From assembly GCA_052387255.1 (NCBI GenBank), contig JBQTJI010000012.1, positions 13,117-77,116 on the forward strand: a stretch of 64,000 nt of DNA. The letters run 5' to 3'. Shown here in pieces: positions 36,752-45,619 of the stretch (position 1 is its first letter; every line of letters begins with the position of its first letter). Made by a program: the position numbers and the translations under genes. The notes beneath the pieces are model-generated. The model was not told the DNA's origin. It saw nothing but the letters and a program-made list of their open reading frames with translations, and did no database searches. Origin of the DNA: JBBQXK01 sp052387255. Lineage in GTDB: Bacteria > Pseudomonadota > Alphaproteobacteria > Rhodobacterales > Rhodobacteraceae.

Positions 36752-38137
36752 TCAGGCCGCCTGCGTGACGGGCCGTGGCGCGCGCGTCCAGAAGCGCAGC
36801 ATCAAGAGCACCGCCGCCACCGCCAGCCCGATCACCAGGCCGGTCCACAACCCCACCCCGCCGAAGCCCAGCGGAAAGGCCAGGACCCAGCTTGCCGGGA
36901 TGCCGATCACCCAATAGCTGACGGCGGCCAGCAGCATCGGCACCCGCGTGTCCTGCACCCCCCGCAGCAGGCCAAGCGCCATCACCTGCATCGCATCGGC
37001 CACCTGGAACAGCGCCGCCATCGCCAGAAGGACCGCGCCGAAGGTCAGGATGCGCGCCGTCTCGGGCTGCGACATGTCCAGGAACACCGAGATGATCTGC
37101 GTGGGAAAGGCCAGGAACAGCGCCACCGTCAGCAGGCTGAACGCGGCCGAGATGGCGATGGCGACGCGCGCCCCGTCGCGCAGGGCGCGCCCGTCGCGCA
37201 GCCCCACGGCGCGGCCCGCCCGCACGGTGGCCGCGCTTGAAAGCCCGACATGCACCATGAACGTGATCGAGGCGCATTGCATGGCGATGCCGTGCGCCGC
37301 CAGTTCCACCGTCCCGATCACCCCCATCATCAGGGCCGACGCCTGGAACAGCCCACCCTCCGCGACCGAGGTCAGGCCGATGGGCCAGCCCAGCCGGAAC
37401 ACGCCGCGCAGGCCCGGCAGGTCGGGCCGCCAGAACCGCTGGAACAGGCGGAACCGGCGCAGGGCCGGGTGCAGCGCGGCATAGGCGGCAAGGCTCAGGA
37501 ACGTGGCGATCTGCGTGCCGACCGAGGCGATGGCAGCCCCCCGCACCCCCAGTTCCGGCGCGCCCCAGTGGCCAAAGATCAGCGCCCAGGCCAGGGCCGC
37601 ATTCACCGCCACCGCCGCCAGCGTGATCCACAGCAGCACCTGCGTGCGCTCCAGCGCGGCCAGATAGCTGGTCATCACCCGCACCAGCAGGGCCGGGATC
37701 ATGCCAAGCCCCGCAATCGCCATGAACTCTGCCGCCAGGCGGGCCACGTCGGGCTGCTGCCCCAGCGCCAGGAACAGCGGTTCGGACCACCAGAACAGCG
37801 GAAAGCACAGCACGCCAAAGGCAATCGACAGCCACATCCCCATCCGCGTGTCGCGCCGCACCTGCGCCTCGTCGCCGCGCCCCAGCGCTGCGGCGACCAT
37901 CGGCATCACCGCCTGCGAGAACCCGGCCCCCAGGATGAAGACGATGAAGAACGACGACGACCCCAGCACCAGCGCCGCCAGTTCCGTGACCCCGTACCAG
38001 CCCATCATCACGGTGTCGGTGACATGCAGCGCCATCTGCGCCAGATTGCTGCCGACCAGCGGCAGGCCAAGCGCCAGCGTCGCGCGGACATGCCCCGCCG
38101 TTGTCAGCGGGGTGGAAATCTGGGCAGTGCGGTCCAT
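36752..38137 (-). CDS. MATE-family multidrug efflux transporter (NorM-like)
   Basis: A 461-residue, 12-helix antiporter. Both MATE halves are visible: LPLVGSNLAQMALHVTDTVMMGW in the first and GWPIGLTSVAEGGLFQAS in the second, along with SQAVMPMVAAALGRGD. Such pumps expel cationic drugs using Na+ or H+. The start at 38137 (MDRTAQISTP) is internal to a longer open frame and was chosen by family length. Confidence 0.9.
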   Translation of the reverse strand: MDRTAQISTPLTTAGHVRATLALGLPLVGSNLAQMALHVTDTVMMGWYGVTELAALVLGSSSFFIVFILGAGFSQAVMPMVAAALGRGDEAQVRRDTRMGMWLSIAFGVLCFPLFWWSEPLFLALGQQPDVARLAAEFMAIAGLGMIPALLVRVMTSYLAALERTQVLLWITLAAVAVNAALAWALIFGHWGAPELGVRGAAIASVGTQIATFLSLAAYAALHPALRRFRLFQRFWRPDLPGLRGVFRLGWPIGLTSVAEGGLFQASALMMGVIGTVELAAHGIAMQCASITFMVHVGLSSAATVRAGRAVGLRDGRALRDGARVAIAISAAFSLLTVALFLAFPTQIISVFLDMSQPETARILTFGAVLLAMAALFQVADAMQVMALGLLRGVQDTRVPMLLAAVSYWVIGIPASWVLAFPLGFGGVGLWTGLVIGLAVAAVLLMLRFWTRAPRPVTQAA

Positions 38138-38275
38138 GGCCGCCGGATTATCGTGCGCTGCGGGAAGGGGCAAGACGTCGCCGTCGGTGCACCTGCTGCG
38201 CCACAGACCCATCACGACGCTACAACCGCGCGAAATTCGGGTAAGCTGGACCGGGCAATCCCGGAAAGGACTCGG

Positions 38276-39412
38276 ATGCGCATCGGACCGGCCTTTCTGA
38301 TCGGCGGCCTCCTGCTTGCAGCGGCAGCCCCCGCCGCCGACCTCGACGGTGCCCCGGCCGATGCCGAGGGTCCGGCCATCATCGCCCTGTCGGGCGAGAT
38401 CACGCGCGGCGATGCCGACCGCATGGCCGCACTGCTAACCCGGTTTCCCGACGCCTTCGTGTTCCTCGACAGCGAGGGCGGCCTGGTGGCCGAGGCGCTG
38501 CGCATGGGCAACATGGTCCGCGAAAGCGCCGTTGCGACGGCGGTGAACGCGGGCGACGAATGCCGGTCGGCCTGCGCGCTGATCTGGGTTGCCGGTCGGC
38601 AGCGCTATCTGTCGGCGGAAGGACGGGTCGGGGCGCATGCGGCCTATATCGACCGGGGGTCGTCGGTCGAAACCAGCGGCATCGGCAACGCCGAGATCGG
38701 GGCCTACCTGGCGCGCCTGGGCCTCAGCGACGCCGCCGTGCGTTTCTTCACTGTCGCGTCGCCTGACCGGATGCTGGACCTGACCCCCGATCTGGCCCGG
38801 ATCGTGGGCATCGACATGACCATCCTGGACGATCAGGACACCGCCGCGACCGACCAGGTCGCGCCACCCGCTGCCGACGATGCGCTGGTCCGGGACGCCG
38901 TCCAGTTCGCCAGCTATGCGGTTCTGGGCGAGTCCTGCGCGGTGTTCCTGACGCCCGACCCGTCGGTCGTCGAAGGCGGCCTTGGCCGGATCGACCCCGC
39001 CCGGTTCGAGGATCCGGCCTTCGAGGCCTCGATCGACACGGCGGGCGATGTCCTGGCGGAAAATGTCGGCGAAAAGGGGTTGCTCCATGCCTGTCTCGAC
39101 ATCGAGGCCGATCTGCGGCGGAACGGCCTGCCGACCGGCATCGACGGGCCGAGTTTCGGCTGCAACCAGGCGGGAACGCCGACCGAGACCGCGCTGTGCA
39201 CGACACCCGACCTCTGGCCGATGGACCGCGCCATGAACGCCCTGTATTTCCATGTCCGGGGGCTGTCCGACCCGACCGCCCGCAAGCGCATCCTGGCGGA
39301 ACAGCGCGCGTGGATGACCGCCCGGAATGCCTGCGGTGCGGACGACGACTGTCTGAAGCAGCGGTACGAGGCCCGATTGCGCGACTTTCGCGATGTCGTC
39401 CCGGAACGGTAG
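38276..39412 (+). CDS. Exported ClpP-like protein fused to LprI-like (DUF1311) domain
   Basis: A 378-residue protein. A signal peptide (MRIGPAFLIGGLLLAAAAPA) precedes a ClpP/crotonase-like domain: FVFLDSEGGLVAEALRMGNM, then CRSACALIWVAG with a serine where ClpP has its nucleophile and GAHAAY with the likely His. A second domain at about residues 295-370 has a four-Cys LprI/DUF1311 pattern (FGCNQAGTPTETALC, RAWMTARNACGADDDC, YEARL). The combination suggests a periplasmic hydrolase with an inhibitor-like tail. GGAAAGGA precedes the ATG. It is divergent from the MATE gene. Confidence 0.75.
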   Translation: MRIGPAFLIGGLLLAAAAPAADLDGAPADAEGPAIIALSGEITRGDADRMAALLTRFPDAFVFLDSEGGLVAEALRMGNMVRESAVATAVNAGDECRSACALIWVAGRQRYLSAEGRVGAHAAYIDRGSSVETSGIGNAEIGAYLARLGLSDAAVRFFTVASPDRMLDLTPDLARIVGIDMTILDDQDTAATDQVAPPAADDALVRDAVQFASYAVLGESCAVFLTPDPSVVEGGLGRIDPARFEDPAFEASIDTAGDVLAENVGEKGLLHACLDIEADLRRNGLPTGIDGPSFGCNQAGTPTETALCTTPDLWPMDRAMNALYFHVRGLSDPTARKRILAEQRAWMTARNACGADDDCLKQRYEARLRDFRDVVPER

Positions 39413-39416
39413 GCCG

Positions 39417-40379
39417 CTACAGTCGGCCCGCGAACAGCATCCCCGACAGCACCGCGATCGCCAGGCCCGCCGCCAGTTCCAGCACCGGCAGCGCGCGGGC
39501 CACCCGGCCCCCGGCCAGCACCGCCAGCATCCCCTCGCGCGCCCAGACCGACAGGCCCGCGACCGCCACCGTGATCGCCGCCGTGCCCAGGCCCATCACA
39601 TAGGCCCCGGCAATGCCCGCCGCCCCGATCCCCATCTGCCAGGTCAGCACCAGCAGCAAGAGCGCCCCCGTGCAGGGCCGCGCCGCGATGCCCGCGACCA
39701 GCGCCAGCGCCTCGCGCGGGGTGGTGATCGCGGCAACCTGGTCGGGCGTGGGGGCATGGGCGTGGGTGCAGGCGGCGTCGTGGACATGGTCATGACCATG
39801 GTGGTCATGGTGATCGTGACCATGGTCGTGGCCTGCCACCCGCACCATGCCCCGTACCCCCCGCACCGCCAGCCACAGCCCGATCAGCGCCACGCCCGCG
39901 TGGCTCGCGGGCAGCATCCAGTCCTCGGCCACGCGCACCACCTGTTCGCGCGTCCAGGCAAACGCCGCGATCCCGCCATAGACCAGCACCACCGCGACCG
40001 TCGCCTGCGCCAGGCTGGACACCAGCGCCAGCGTCGTCAGCGGCCACAGCCGCACCCGCCGCGCCACACCATAGCCGCCGATCAGCACCTTGCCGTGCCC
40101 CGGCCCCGCCGCATGGAACACGCCATAGGCAAAGGCCATGCCCAGCAGCGCCGCCAGCGCCCCGCCCTCGCCCGCACGCAAGCTGCGGATCGCACGGGCC
40201 AGCGCATTCTGCGCCTCATGCTGCGCCGCCGCCGCCCAGCGGGCCACATCGCCCAAGGTGCCCGTGGCCCACAGCACCAGCACCGGCAGCGCCACCAGAA
40301 GCCCTGCCGCCGTCACGACACGCAGAACGACCGCGCGGGCGGCACCCGGCGCGCGCCTGCCGGTCACCCCGTGCCGCAT
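39417..40379 (-). CDS. NicO/RcnA-family nickel/cobalt exporter
   Basis: A 320-residue membrane protein. Helices with the family signatures AFAYGVFHAAGPGHGKVLIG and ARPCTGALLLLVLTWQMG surround a cytoplasmic loop with about a dozen His in some 27 residues (about 183-209), a metal-binding stretch. The protein is expected to move Ni2+ or Co2+ across the inner membrane. Its start overlaps the DUF1007 gene by 16 bases, a common pairing. The stop is four bases from the convergent ClpP-like gene. Confidence 0.9.
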   Translation of the reverse strand: MRHGVTGRRAPGAARAVVLRVVTAAGLLVALPVLVLWATGTLGDVARWAAAAQHEAQNALARAIRSLRAGEGGALAALLGMAFAYGVFHAAGPGHGKVLIGGYGVARRVRLWPLTTLALVSSLAQATVAVVLVYGGIAAFAWTREQVVRVAEDWMLPASHAGVALIGLWLAVRGVRGMVRVAGHDHGHDHHDHHGHDHVHDAACTHAHAPTPDQVAAITTPREALALVAGIAARPCTGALLLLVLTWQMGIGAAGIAGAYVMGLGTAAITVAVAGLSVWAREGMLAVLAGGRVARALPVLELAAGLAIAVLSGMLFAGRL

Positions 40380-41020
40380 GTCACCCGCGCCTCCTCGGCA
40401 AAGTTTGCCCCCACCGCCGGAAAGTCCTGCTCGACGCTCTGGTCGGCGGTGTATTCCTGCAGAATGGCCTGCAACTGTTCCTGTGCCGCCGTCAGGTCGG
40501 GCTCGAACACCTGCACCGCACAGGCCGCCGCCCCCGGCCCGCTGAGCAGGGGCGTCCCAAGGATGGTGTAGGCGACATAATAGGTCGGGTCATAGACCTG
40601 CAGAACCAGGGGAACGTCGGACACCGGCACGGGCGTGACAAGGTCGCGCACATGCACCGACACGATCCGCCCCTGCTCGACCCGCGCCGACCAGTCGTCC
40701 GGGCGGCCCAGCGGCACCGGCACCGTGCCCTTGTCGAGAAGATACAGGTCGCCCGCGAAATCGGCGTCCCATGCCATGTCGAACCCCGCCAGCTTGGCCT
40801 CTTCCGAAGGCGTTAGCTTGCTGTCGCCGTCGGGGTCCAGCCCCCGGTCCTGCAACGTCACCAGCGAATAGAAGTCGTCATAGACCCAGACCACCCGCAC
40901 CGCCGTGGCACGGCCCTGATCGTCCAGGATGACCTCCAGTGCGGTGTCGATGAAGATATGCGGATGGGCGGCGACGGGCGCGGCGGACAGGACCAGGGCG
41001 GCAAGGGCGGGGCGTATCAT
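40364..41020 (-). CDS. DUF1007-family periplasmic protein
   Basis: A 218-residue exported protein. MIRPALAALVLSAAPVAAHP is a signal peptide, and the mature protein starts HPHIFIDTALEVILDDQG, as in DUF1007. It contains VWVYDDFYSLVTLQDRG and an EF-hand-like DPDGDSKLTPSEE loop. The mature N-terminal HPH could bind metal. It is coupled to the nickel/cobalt exporter downstream, so a role in periplasmic metal handling is inferred. The start at 41020 fits the signal peptide. Confidence 0.85.
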   Translation of the reverse strand: MIRPALAALVLSAAPVAAHPHIFIDTALEVILDDQGRATAVRVVWVYDDFYSLVTLQDRGLDPDGDSKLTPSEEAKLAGFDMAWDADFAGDLYLLDKGTVPVPLGRPDDWSARVEQGRIVSVHVRDLVTPVPVSDVPLVLQVYDPTYYVAYTILGTPLLSGPGAAACAVQVFEPDLTAAQEQLQAILQEYTADQSVEQDFPAVGANFAEEARVTCGTG

Positions 41021-41226
41021 GGGACGAAACCTTACGCCCACGCCCCGCGCTTGGCCACCCCCGGCGCGCGCAAGATCGCGTCAGGCGGCGGGCCGCCGCT
41101 GCCCCCGGGTGTTGCGCGGGGCCGACAGCCGGCGGGTTCCGCCCCCCGACAACCCGGCGTCCGGGGGGAGTTCCCCTGCCCCCCTTTCCGGCCTAAGGTC
41201 ACCGCGTCCCAACCCGGAGCCTGCCC

Positions 41227-41886
41227 ATGCTGACCCTCTACGGTGTCCACCGTTCCCGCGCCTCGCGCCCGATCTGGCTGTGCCACGAGATCGGGCTGGC
41301 CTTCACCCAGGTGCCGGTGATCCAAGCCTACCGCCTGCCCGATCCGCAGGCCCCGGACGCGCCGTTCAACACCGCCTCGCCCGCGTTCCTTGCGGTCAAC
41401 CCCTCGGGTCAGGTTCCTGCGATGGACGACGGCGGCCTGGTGCTGACCGAAAGCCTGGCCATCTGCCTGCACATTGCCCGCGCCCATGGCGGTCCGCTGG
41501 GACCACAAGGCGCGCAAGAGGCAGCCCTGGCCGAGAACTGGGCGCTGTTCGGGGCAACCTCGCTGGAAGGACCGGGGATCGACATCCTCTATACCTACGC
41601 CGACGGTCTGGCCGACACGCCCGAGGGGTCGGCCAAGATCGCCGCCGGCGCTGCGGCCCTGTCCCGCCCGATGGCGCGGATCGAGGCGCATCTCGATGGC
41701 CGCGACTGGCTGATGGGCGAGCGGTTCACCGTGGCCGACGTGATGTTGGCCGAATGCCTGCGCTACGGATCGGCGCACAAGCCCCTGATGCAGGCCCATC
41801 CCCGCACCGCCGCCTGGCTGGCCCGCTGCCAGGCACGGCCCGCGTTCCAGAAGATGTGGACGGCCCGCATGGCCGAACCGGCCTGA
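41227..41886 (+). CDS. Glutathione S-transferase-family protein
   Basis: A 219-residue two-domain GST. The thioredoxin-like N-domain begins MLTLYGVHRSRASRPIWLCH, with a Ser or Arg near residue 10 as the activating residue; NPSGQVPAMDDGGLVLTESL is the glutathione-binding beta3-loop with Glu-Ser. The helical C-domain has WLMGERFTVADVMLAECLRY. The reaction is unspecified. A long TA operator follows immediately. Confidence 0.87.
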   Translation: MLTLYGVHRSRASRPIWLCHEIGLAFTQVPVIQAYRLPDPQAPDAPFNTASPAFLAVNPSGQVPAMDDGGLVLTESLAICLHIARAHGGPLGPQGAQEAALAENWALFGATSLEGPGIDILYTYADGLADTPEGSAKIAAGAAALSRPMARIEAHLDGRDWLMGERFTVADVMLAECLRYGSAHKPLMQAHPRTAAWLARCQARPAFQKMWTARMAEPA

Positions 41887-41888
41887 CC

Positions 41889-41930
41889 TTGCGTGAATGT
41901 GCATTCCGATGTATATCGGAATGCACATTC
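41889..41930 (+). promoter_or_regulatory. phd-doc promoter with 36 bp operator palindrome
   Basis: GAATGTGCATTCCGAT (41895-41910) and its exact reverse complement (41915-41930) flank the spacer GTAT. A -35-like TTGCGT (41889) and -10-like TATATC (41912), 17 bases apart, are overlapped by the palindrome, so bound antitoxin would block transcription. It lies 17 bp before the antitoxin ATG. Confidence 0.7.
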
Positions 41931-41947
41931 AACCAGAGCATCACGCC

Positions 41948-42196
41948 ATGACCCGCCTCGCCACCCGCAACATCTGCACCATGACCGAACTGCGCGAACC
42001 GCAGAAGGTGTTCGACCGCGCGAACGGCGAACCCGTGGCGATCCTCAAGAACTCGCAGCTGGTGGGGTACCTGGTGCCGGCCGAGGCGATGCCCGACCAC
42101 ACGACGCGCTATGCGACGACAGAGGAGTTGACCGACTATCTCGCCCGGTCGCGGGCCAGGGTTCAGCCCGTCCTCGACTATCTGCGCGACAAGTGA
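41948..42196 (+). CDS. phd: Phd/YefM-family antitoxin
   Basis: An 82-residue protein. The N-terminal DNA-binding half reads TRNICTMTELREPQKVFDRA and GEPVAILKNSQLVGYLVPAE, the standard Phd fold; the C-terminal tail (LTDYLARSRARVQPVLDYL) would wrap the toxin. It likely represses its own operon through the palindrome upstream. The ATG at 41948 is preferred over open upstream codons that fall in the operator. The toxin gene starts nine bases after the stop. Confidence 0.85.
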   Translation: MTRLATRNICTMTELREPQKVFDRANGEPVAILKNSQLVGYLVPAEAMPDHTTRYATTEELTDYLARSRARVQPVLDYLRDK

Positions 42197-42205
42197 CCGC
42201 CGACT

Positions 42206-42586
42206 ATGGATTGGGTTCTGCTGTCGACCGCGCAGGTCGCGACGATTCACGATGCCGCCCTGAACCCCGGTGAGCTTGCCGGAATGGCGGGCGACAAGTC
42301 ACTGGACGGGACGCTGGCACGGGTCGAAAACCGGGTTGCCTACGGTATGGTCGAAGACGCCTTCGACCTCGCAGCAGCCTATGCCGTCGCGATTGCCCAG
42401 GGCCACTGCTTCAACGATGCGAACAAGCGAACGGCCTTCCATGCGATGGACGCCGCACTTGCGTTCAACGGTCATGTGCTGGAATGGACCATGGCGGAAA
42501 CCGGCGACATCATCATCCGGGTGGCGCAACGCCTGATGGACGAGGGCGAACTGGCCCTGTGGCTGCGCCATCGGGCCGGGCGCTGA
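42206..42586 (+). CDS. doc: Doc-family (Fic) toxin
   Basis: A 126-residue Fic-fold toxin. The catalytic loop HCFNDANKRT with His67 matches the Doc HxFx(D/N)xNK(R) motif; Doc phosphorylates EF-Tu and halts translation. DWVLLSTAQVATIHDAAL and RVENRVAYG are also family-like. All key residues are present, so the toxin is probably active. It is paired with the Phd-like gene upstream. Confidence 0.92.
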   Translation: MDWVLLSTAQVATIHDAALNPGELAGMAGDKSLDGTLARVENRVAYGMVEDAFDLAAAYAVAIAQGHCFNDANKRTAFHAMDAALAFNGHVLEWTMAETGDIIIRVAQRLMDEGELALWLRHRAGR

Positions 42587-42636
42587 GCCGATACCTCTCG
42601 CGCCCTGCCCGTTCCGCAAGGCTTCTGGAGACTCCC

Positions 42637-43248
42637 ATGGACCCCTTCGCCCACATCGACGCCGAACTGGCCCGCATCGCCCCCATCGCCACGGCAGGCT
42701 ACTTCCTGGCCCTGCGCATCCGGGGGTCGGCGCCGATGATGGCGTTCAACACCTACCCCAAGCCCTGGGTCGATCACTACATGTCGAACGGCTATGTCCT
42801 GCGCGACCCCATCACCACCTGGGCCATGACCATCGGCGGCACGGTCCGCTGGTCGTCGCCCTTCCTGCTCGACCCGTTCCGCGTGCTGCGGCAGGCCGCC
42901 GAACACGGGCTGAAGCACGGGGCCTCGGTGGCGCACGGGCCGCTCGGGTCGCTGACGATCCTGTCCGCCGCGCGCCCCGACCGCGAGTTCACCGATGACG
43001 AGATTGCGGCGATGAAGGCCATCGTCATCGGCCTGCACGACCACACCGCCCTGCCCAAGGCCCTGACCGACGACCAGCGCGCGATCCTGCAGGCGATGGC
43101 CGAGGACCGCACGCCGGACCAGGCGGCCAGGGCGCTCGGCATCCCCGAGGCGGCGGCCCGCGCCCGCTACCGCGCGCTCTGCGCCGATCTGTTCGCCCAG
43201 GGCCCGGCCGAGGCGGTGGCCCGCGCGCGGACCTACAAGCTGATCTGA
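42637..43248 (+). CDS. LuxR-type autoinducer-binding regulator (solo)
   Basis: A 203-residue protein. Residues 1-150 form an autoinducer-binding domain (MAFNTYPKPWVDHYMSNGY, VLRDPITTWA, TVRWSS give the conserved Trp/Tyr/Asp-Pro pattern). The C-terminal 55 residues form a short GerE-type HTH (LTDDQRAILQAMAEDRTPDQ, AARALGIPEAAARARYRALC). It has no luxI neighbour, so it may sense another cell's or a noncognate signal. GGAG is seven bases before the ATG. The HTH is atypical and DNA-binding strength is uncertain. Confidence 0.82.
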   Translation: MDPFAHIDAELARIAPIATAGYFLALRIRGSAPMMAFNTYPKPWVDHYMSNGYVLRDPITTWAMTIGGTVRWSSPFLLDPFRVLRQAAEHGLKHGASVAHGPLGSLTILSAARPDREFTDDEIAAMKAIVIGLHDHTALPKALTDDQRAILQAMAEDRTPDQAARALGIPEAAARARYRALCADLFAQGPAEAVARARTYKLI

Positions 43249-43303
43249 CTTGCGCCCACCCCCCGCCCGGTGATCATGTCGGCCACCCCGCACCGGAGGC
43301 CTC

Positions 43304-45253
43304 ATGCCGAACGACCTGCTCAACGCCGAAACCTATGACGCCTCGTCGATCGAGGTGCTCGAAGGTCTCGAACCCGTCCGCAAGCGCCCCGGCATGTACA
43401 TCGGCGGCACCGACGAGCGCGCCCTGCACCACCTGGTGGCCGAGGTGCTGGACAACGCGATGGACGAGGCCGTGGCGGGCCACGCGACGCGGATCGAGGT
43501 CGACTTCCACGCCGACCATGCGGTGACGGTGCGCGACAACGGGCGCGGCATCCCCGTCGACCCCCACCCCAAGTTCCCCGGCAAGTCCGCGCTCGAGGTC
43601 ATCCTCTGCACCCTGCACTCGGGCGGCAAGTTCGGCGGCAACGCCTATGCCACCTCCGGCGGCCTGCATGGTGTCGGCGCAAGCGTGGTCAACGCCCTGT
43701 CCGACCGCCTGCGCGTCGAGGTCGCCCGCAACCGCGAGCTTTACGCGCAGGAGTTCAGCCGCGGCCTGCCCCTCGGCCCCCTGGTCAAGGTCGGCCCCGC
43801 CCCGAACCGCCGCGGCACGACCTTTACCTTCCACCCCGACCCCGAGATCTTCGGCCACCAGACGCTGAAACCCCACCGCCTGCTGAAAATGGCCCGCTCC
43901 AAGGCCTATCTCTTCTCGGGCGTCGAGAGTCGCTGGAAATCCGCCGTGCCCGACGGCGACACCCCGACCGAGGCGGTGTTCCACTTCCCCGGCGGCCTCG
44001 CCGACTATCTCAAGGACCAGATCGGCCGCGACACCACCTATGCCGACCGCCCCTTCGCGGGCCGCATCAGCTTTGCCGAGAAGTACGACCTTCCGGGCTC
44101 GGTCGAATGGGCCGTCAACTGGACCCCCGCCCGCGACGGCTTCCTGCAATCCTACTGCAACACCGTCCCCACCCCCGAAGGCGGCACGCACGAGGCCGGG
44201 TTCTGGACCGCCCTTCTCAAGGGCATCAAGGCGCATGGCGAGCGCGCGAAGAACCGCAAGGCCGACCTCATCACCCGCGACGACCTGTCGTCGGGGGCCT
44301 GCGCCCTCCTCTCGGTCTTCATCCGCGAGCCGCAGTTCGTCGGCCAGACCAAGGACCGCCTCGCCACCGAAGAGGCCGCCCGCCTGGTCGAGGGCGCGGT
44401 GCGCGACCATTTCGATTCATGGCTCGGCGGCAACCCCAAATCCGCAGGCGCCATCCTCGATTTCCTCGTCCTGCGCGCCGAGGAACGCCTGCGCCGCCGC
44501 CAGGAAAAGGAAACCGCCCGCAAATCCGCCACCAAACGCCTGCGCCTGCCCGGCAAGCTGACCGACTGCACTGCGAAAACCCGCGAGAACACCGAGATCT
44601 TCATCGTCGAAGGCGACAGCGCCGGCGGCAGCGCAAAGGGCGCGCGCGACCGCGAGACGCAGGCGCTCTTGCCGCTCAAGGGCAAGGTCCTGAACGTCCT
44701 CGGCGCGGCATCGGCCAAACTCAACGACAACGCCGAGATTCGCGACATCTGCGAGGCACTTGGCGTCCAGATGGGCACCCGCTTCAACCTCGACGACCTG
44801 CGCTATGACAAGGTCATCATCATGACCGACGCCGACGTCGATGGCGCGCATATCGCGAGCCTCCTGATGACCTTCTTCTTCACCCAGATGCGCCCCCTGA
44901 TCGACAAGGGCCACCTCTACCTCGCCTGCCCCCCCCTCTACCGCCTGACCCAAGGGGCGCAGCGGATGTACGTGGCCGACGACGCCGCCAAAGAGGTCTG
45001 GCTGGCACGCGGCCTGGGCGGCAAGGGCAAGATCGACGTCCAGCGCTTCAAGGGCCTGGGCGAGATGGACGCCAAGGACCTCAAGGACACCACGATGAAC
45101 CCCCTGACGCGCAAGCTGATAAGGGTGAGCATCGACGAGGACGAACCGGGTGAGACGGGCGACCTGGTGGAGCGGCTGATGGGCAAGAAGCCAGAGTTGC
45201 GGTTCCAGTACATCTCGGAGAATGCGCGGTTTGTGGAGGAGCTGGATGTATAG
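43304..45253 (+). CDS. parE: DNA topoisomerase IV subunit B
   Basis: A 649-residue GyrB/ParE protein. GHKL ATPase boxes (EVLDNAMDEAV, DNGRGIPVD, GGLHGVGASVVNALS), the transducer domain with a Lys near QTKDR, and the TOPRIM core (IFIVEGDSAGGSAKGARD and DADVDGAHIASLL) are intact. It decatenates daughter chromosomes together with ParC. The final 31 codons recur downstream at 45923-46018. The stop lies inside the operator of the HigBA-type module, so the accessory DNA starts at the last codons of this gene. Confidence 0.95.
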   Translation: MPNDLLNAETYDASSIEVLEGLEPVRKRPGMYIGGTDERALHHLVAEVLDNAMDEAVAGHATRIEVDFHADHAVTVRDNGRGIPVDPHPKFPGKSALEVILCTLHSGGKFGGNAYATSGGLHGVGASVVNALSDRLRVEVARNRELYAQEFSRGLPLGPLVKVGPAPNRRGTTFTFHPDPEIFGHQTLKPHRLLKMARSKAYLFSGVESRWKSAVPDGDTPTEAVFHFPGGLADYLKDQIGRDTTYADRPFAGRISFAEKYDLPGSVEWAVNWTPARDGFLQSYCNTVPTPEGGTHEAGFWTALLKGIKAHGERAKNRKADLITRDDLSSGACALLSVFIREPQFVGQTKDRLATEEAARLVEGAVRDHFDSWLGGNPKSAGAILDFLVLRAEERLRRRQEKETARKSATKRLRLPGKLTDCTAKTRENTEIFIVEGDSAGGSAKGARDRETQALLPLKGKVLNVLGAASAKLNDNAEIRDICEALGVQMGTRFNLDDLRYDKVIIMTDADVDGAHIASLLMTFFFTQMRPLIDKGHLYLACPPLYRLTQGAQRMYVADDAAKEVWLARGLGGKGKIDVQRFKGLGEMDAKDLKDTTMNPLTRKLIRVSIDEDEPGETGDLVERLMGKKPELRFQYISENARFVEELDV

Positions 45254-45284
45254 GCCATTGACCTATAGGTCATTGGCATATACA
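45247..45284 (+). promoter_or_regulatory. 38 bp dyad operator of the HigBA-type module
   Basis: The dyad has outer arms TGTATA/TATACA and an inner perfect palindrome TGACCTATAGGTCA (45259-45272), centred at 45265.5. It overlaps the parE stop and ends two bases before the toxin GTG. Self-repression by the HTH antitoxin is inferred. Confidence 0.6.
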
Positions 45285-45286
45285 GC

Positions 45287-45619
45287 GTGATCACTGTCGT
45301 TGAAACCTCTGCCTTCCTGCGTCGCGCCAAGGCCGCGATGACCGAGGATGAGCGGACGGCCCTGATTGATATGCTGGCGGCCAACCCCGAGGTCGGCGTG
45401 TCCTTGGGGAGGGGGCTGTGGAAGGTCCGGTTCGGGCGGGAGGGCGAAGGGAAAAGCGGCGGCTTCCGCACGATCCACTTCTACCGTGCCGGGGCCGCGC
45501 CCGTGTTCCTGTTGACCCTTTTCGCCAAGAACGAGAAGGCGAACCTGTCGCCGTCCGAACTGGCGGGATTGATGAAACTGGGCGAGGAACTCGCCGCCTG
45601 CTACGGGAGAAAGACATGA
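45287..45619 (+). CDS. RelE/HigB-family toxin
   Basis: A 110-residue toxin. It has the HigB/RelE layout: VETSAFLRRAKAAMTEDERT, GRGLWKVRFGREGEGKSGGF, RTIHFYRAG and VFLLTLFAKNEKANLSPSEL, as in type II toxins whose gene precedes an HTH antitoxin. It would cut mRNA on ribosomes. The GTG start has no ribosome site and follows the operator directly, so translation may be leaderless or coupled to parE. ATG-TGA overlap with the antitoxin gene. Confidence 0.87.
   Translation: MITVVETSAFLRRAKAAMTEDERTALIDMLAANPEVGVSLGRGLWKVRFGREGEGKSGGFRTIHFYRAGAAPVFLLTLFAKNEKANLSPSELAGLMKLGEELAACYGRKT

Noticed and set aside
36654..37835. A 393-codon minus-strand frame inside the MATE gene
   Set aside because: Gly/Ala/Arg-rich off-frame reading of the MATE transporter gene.
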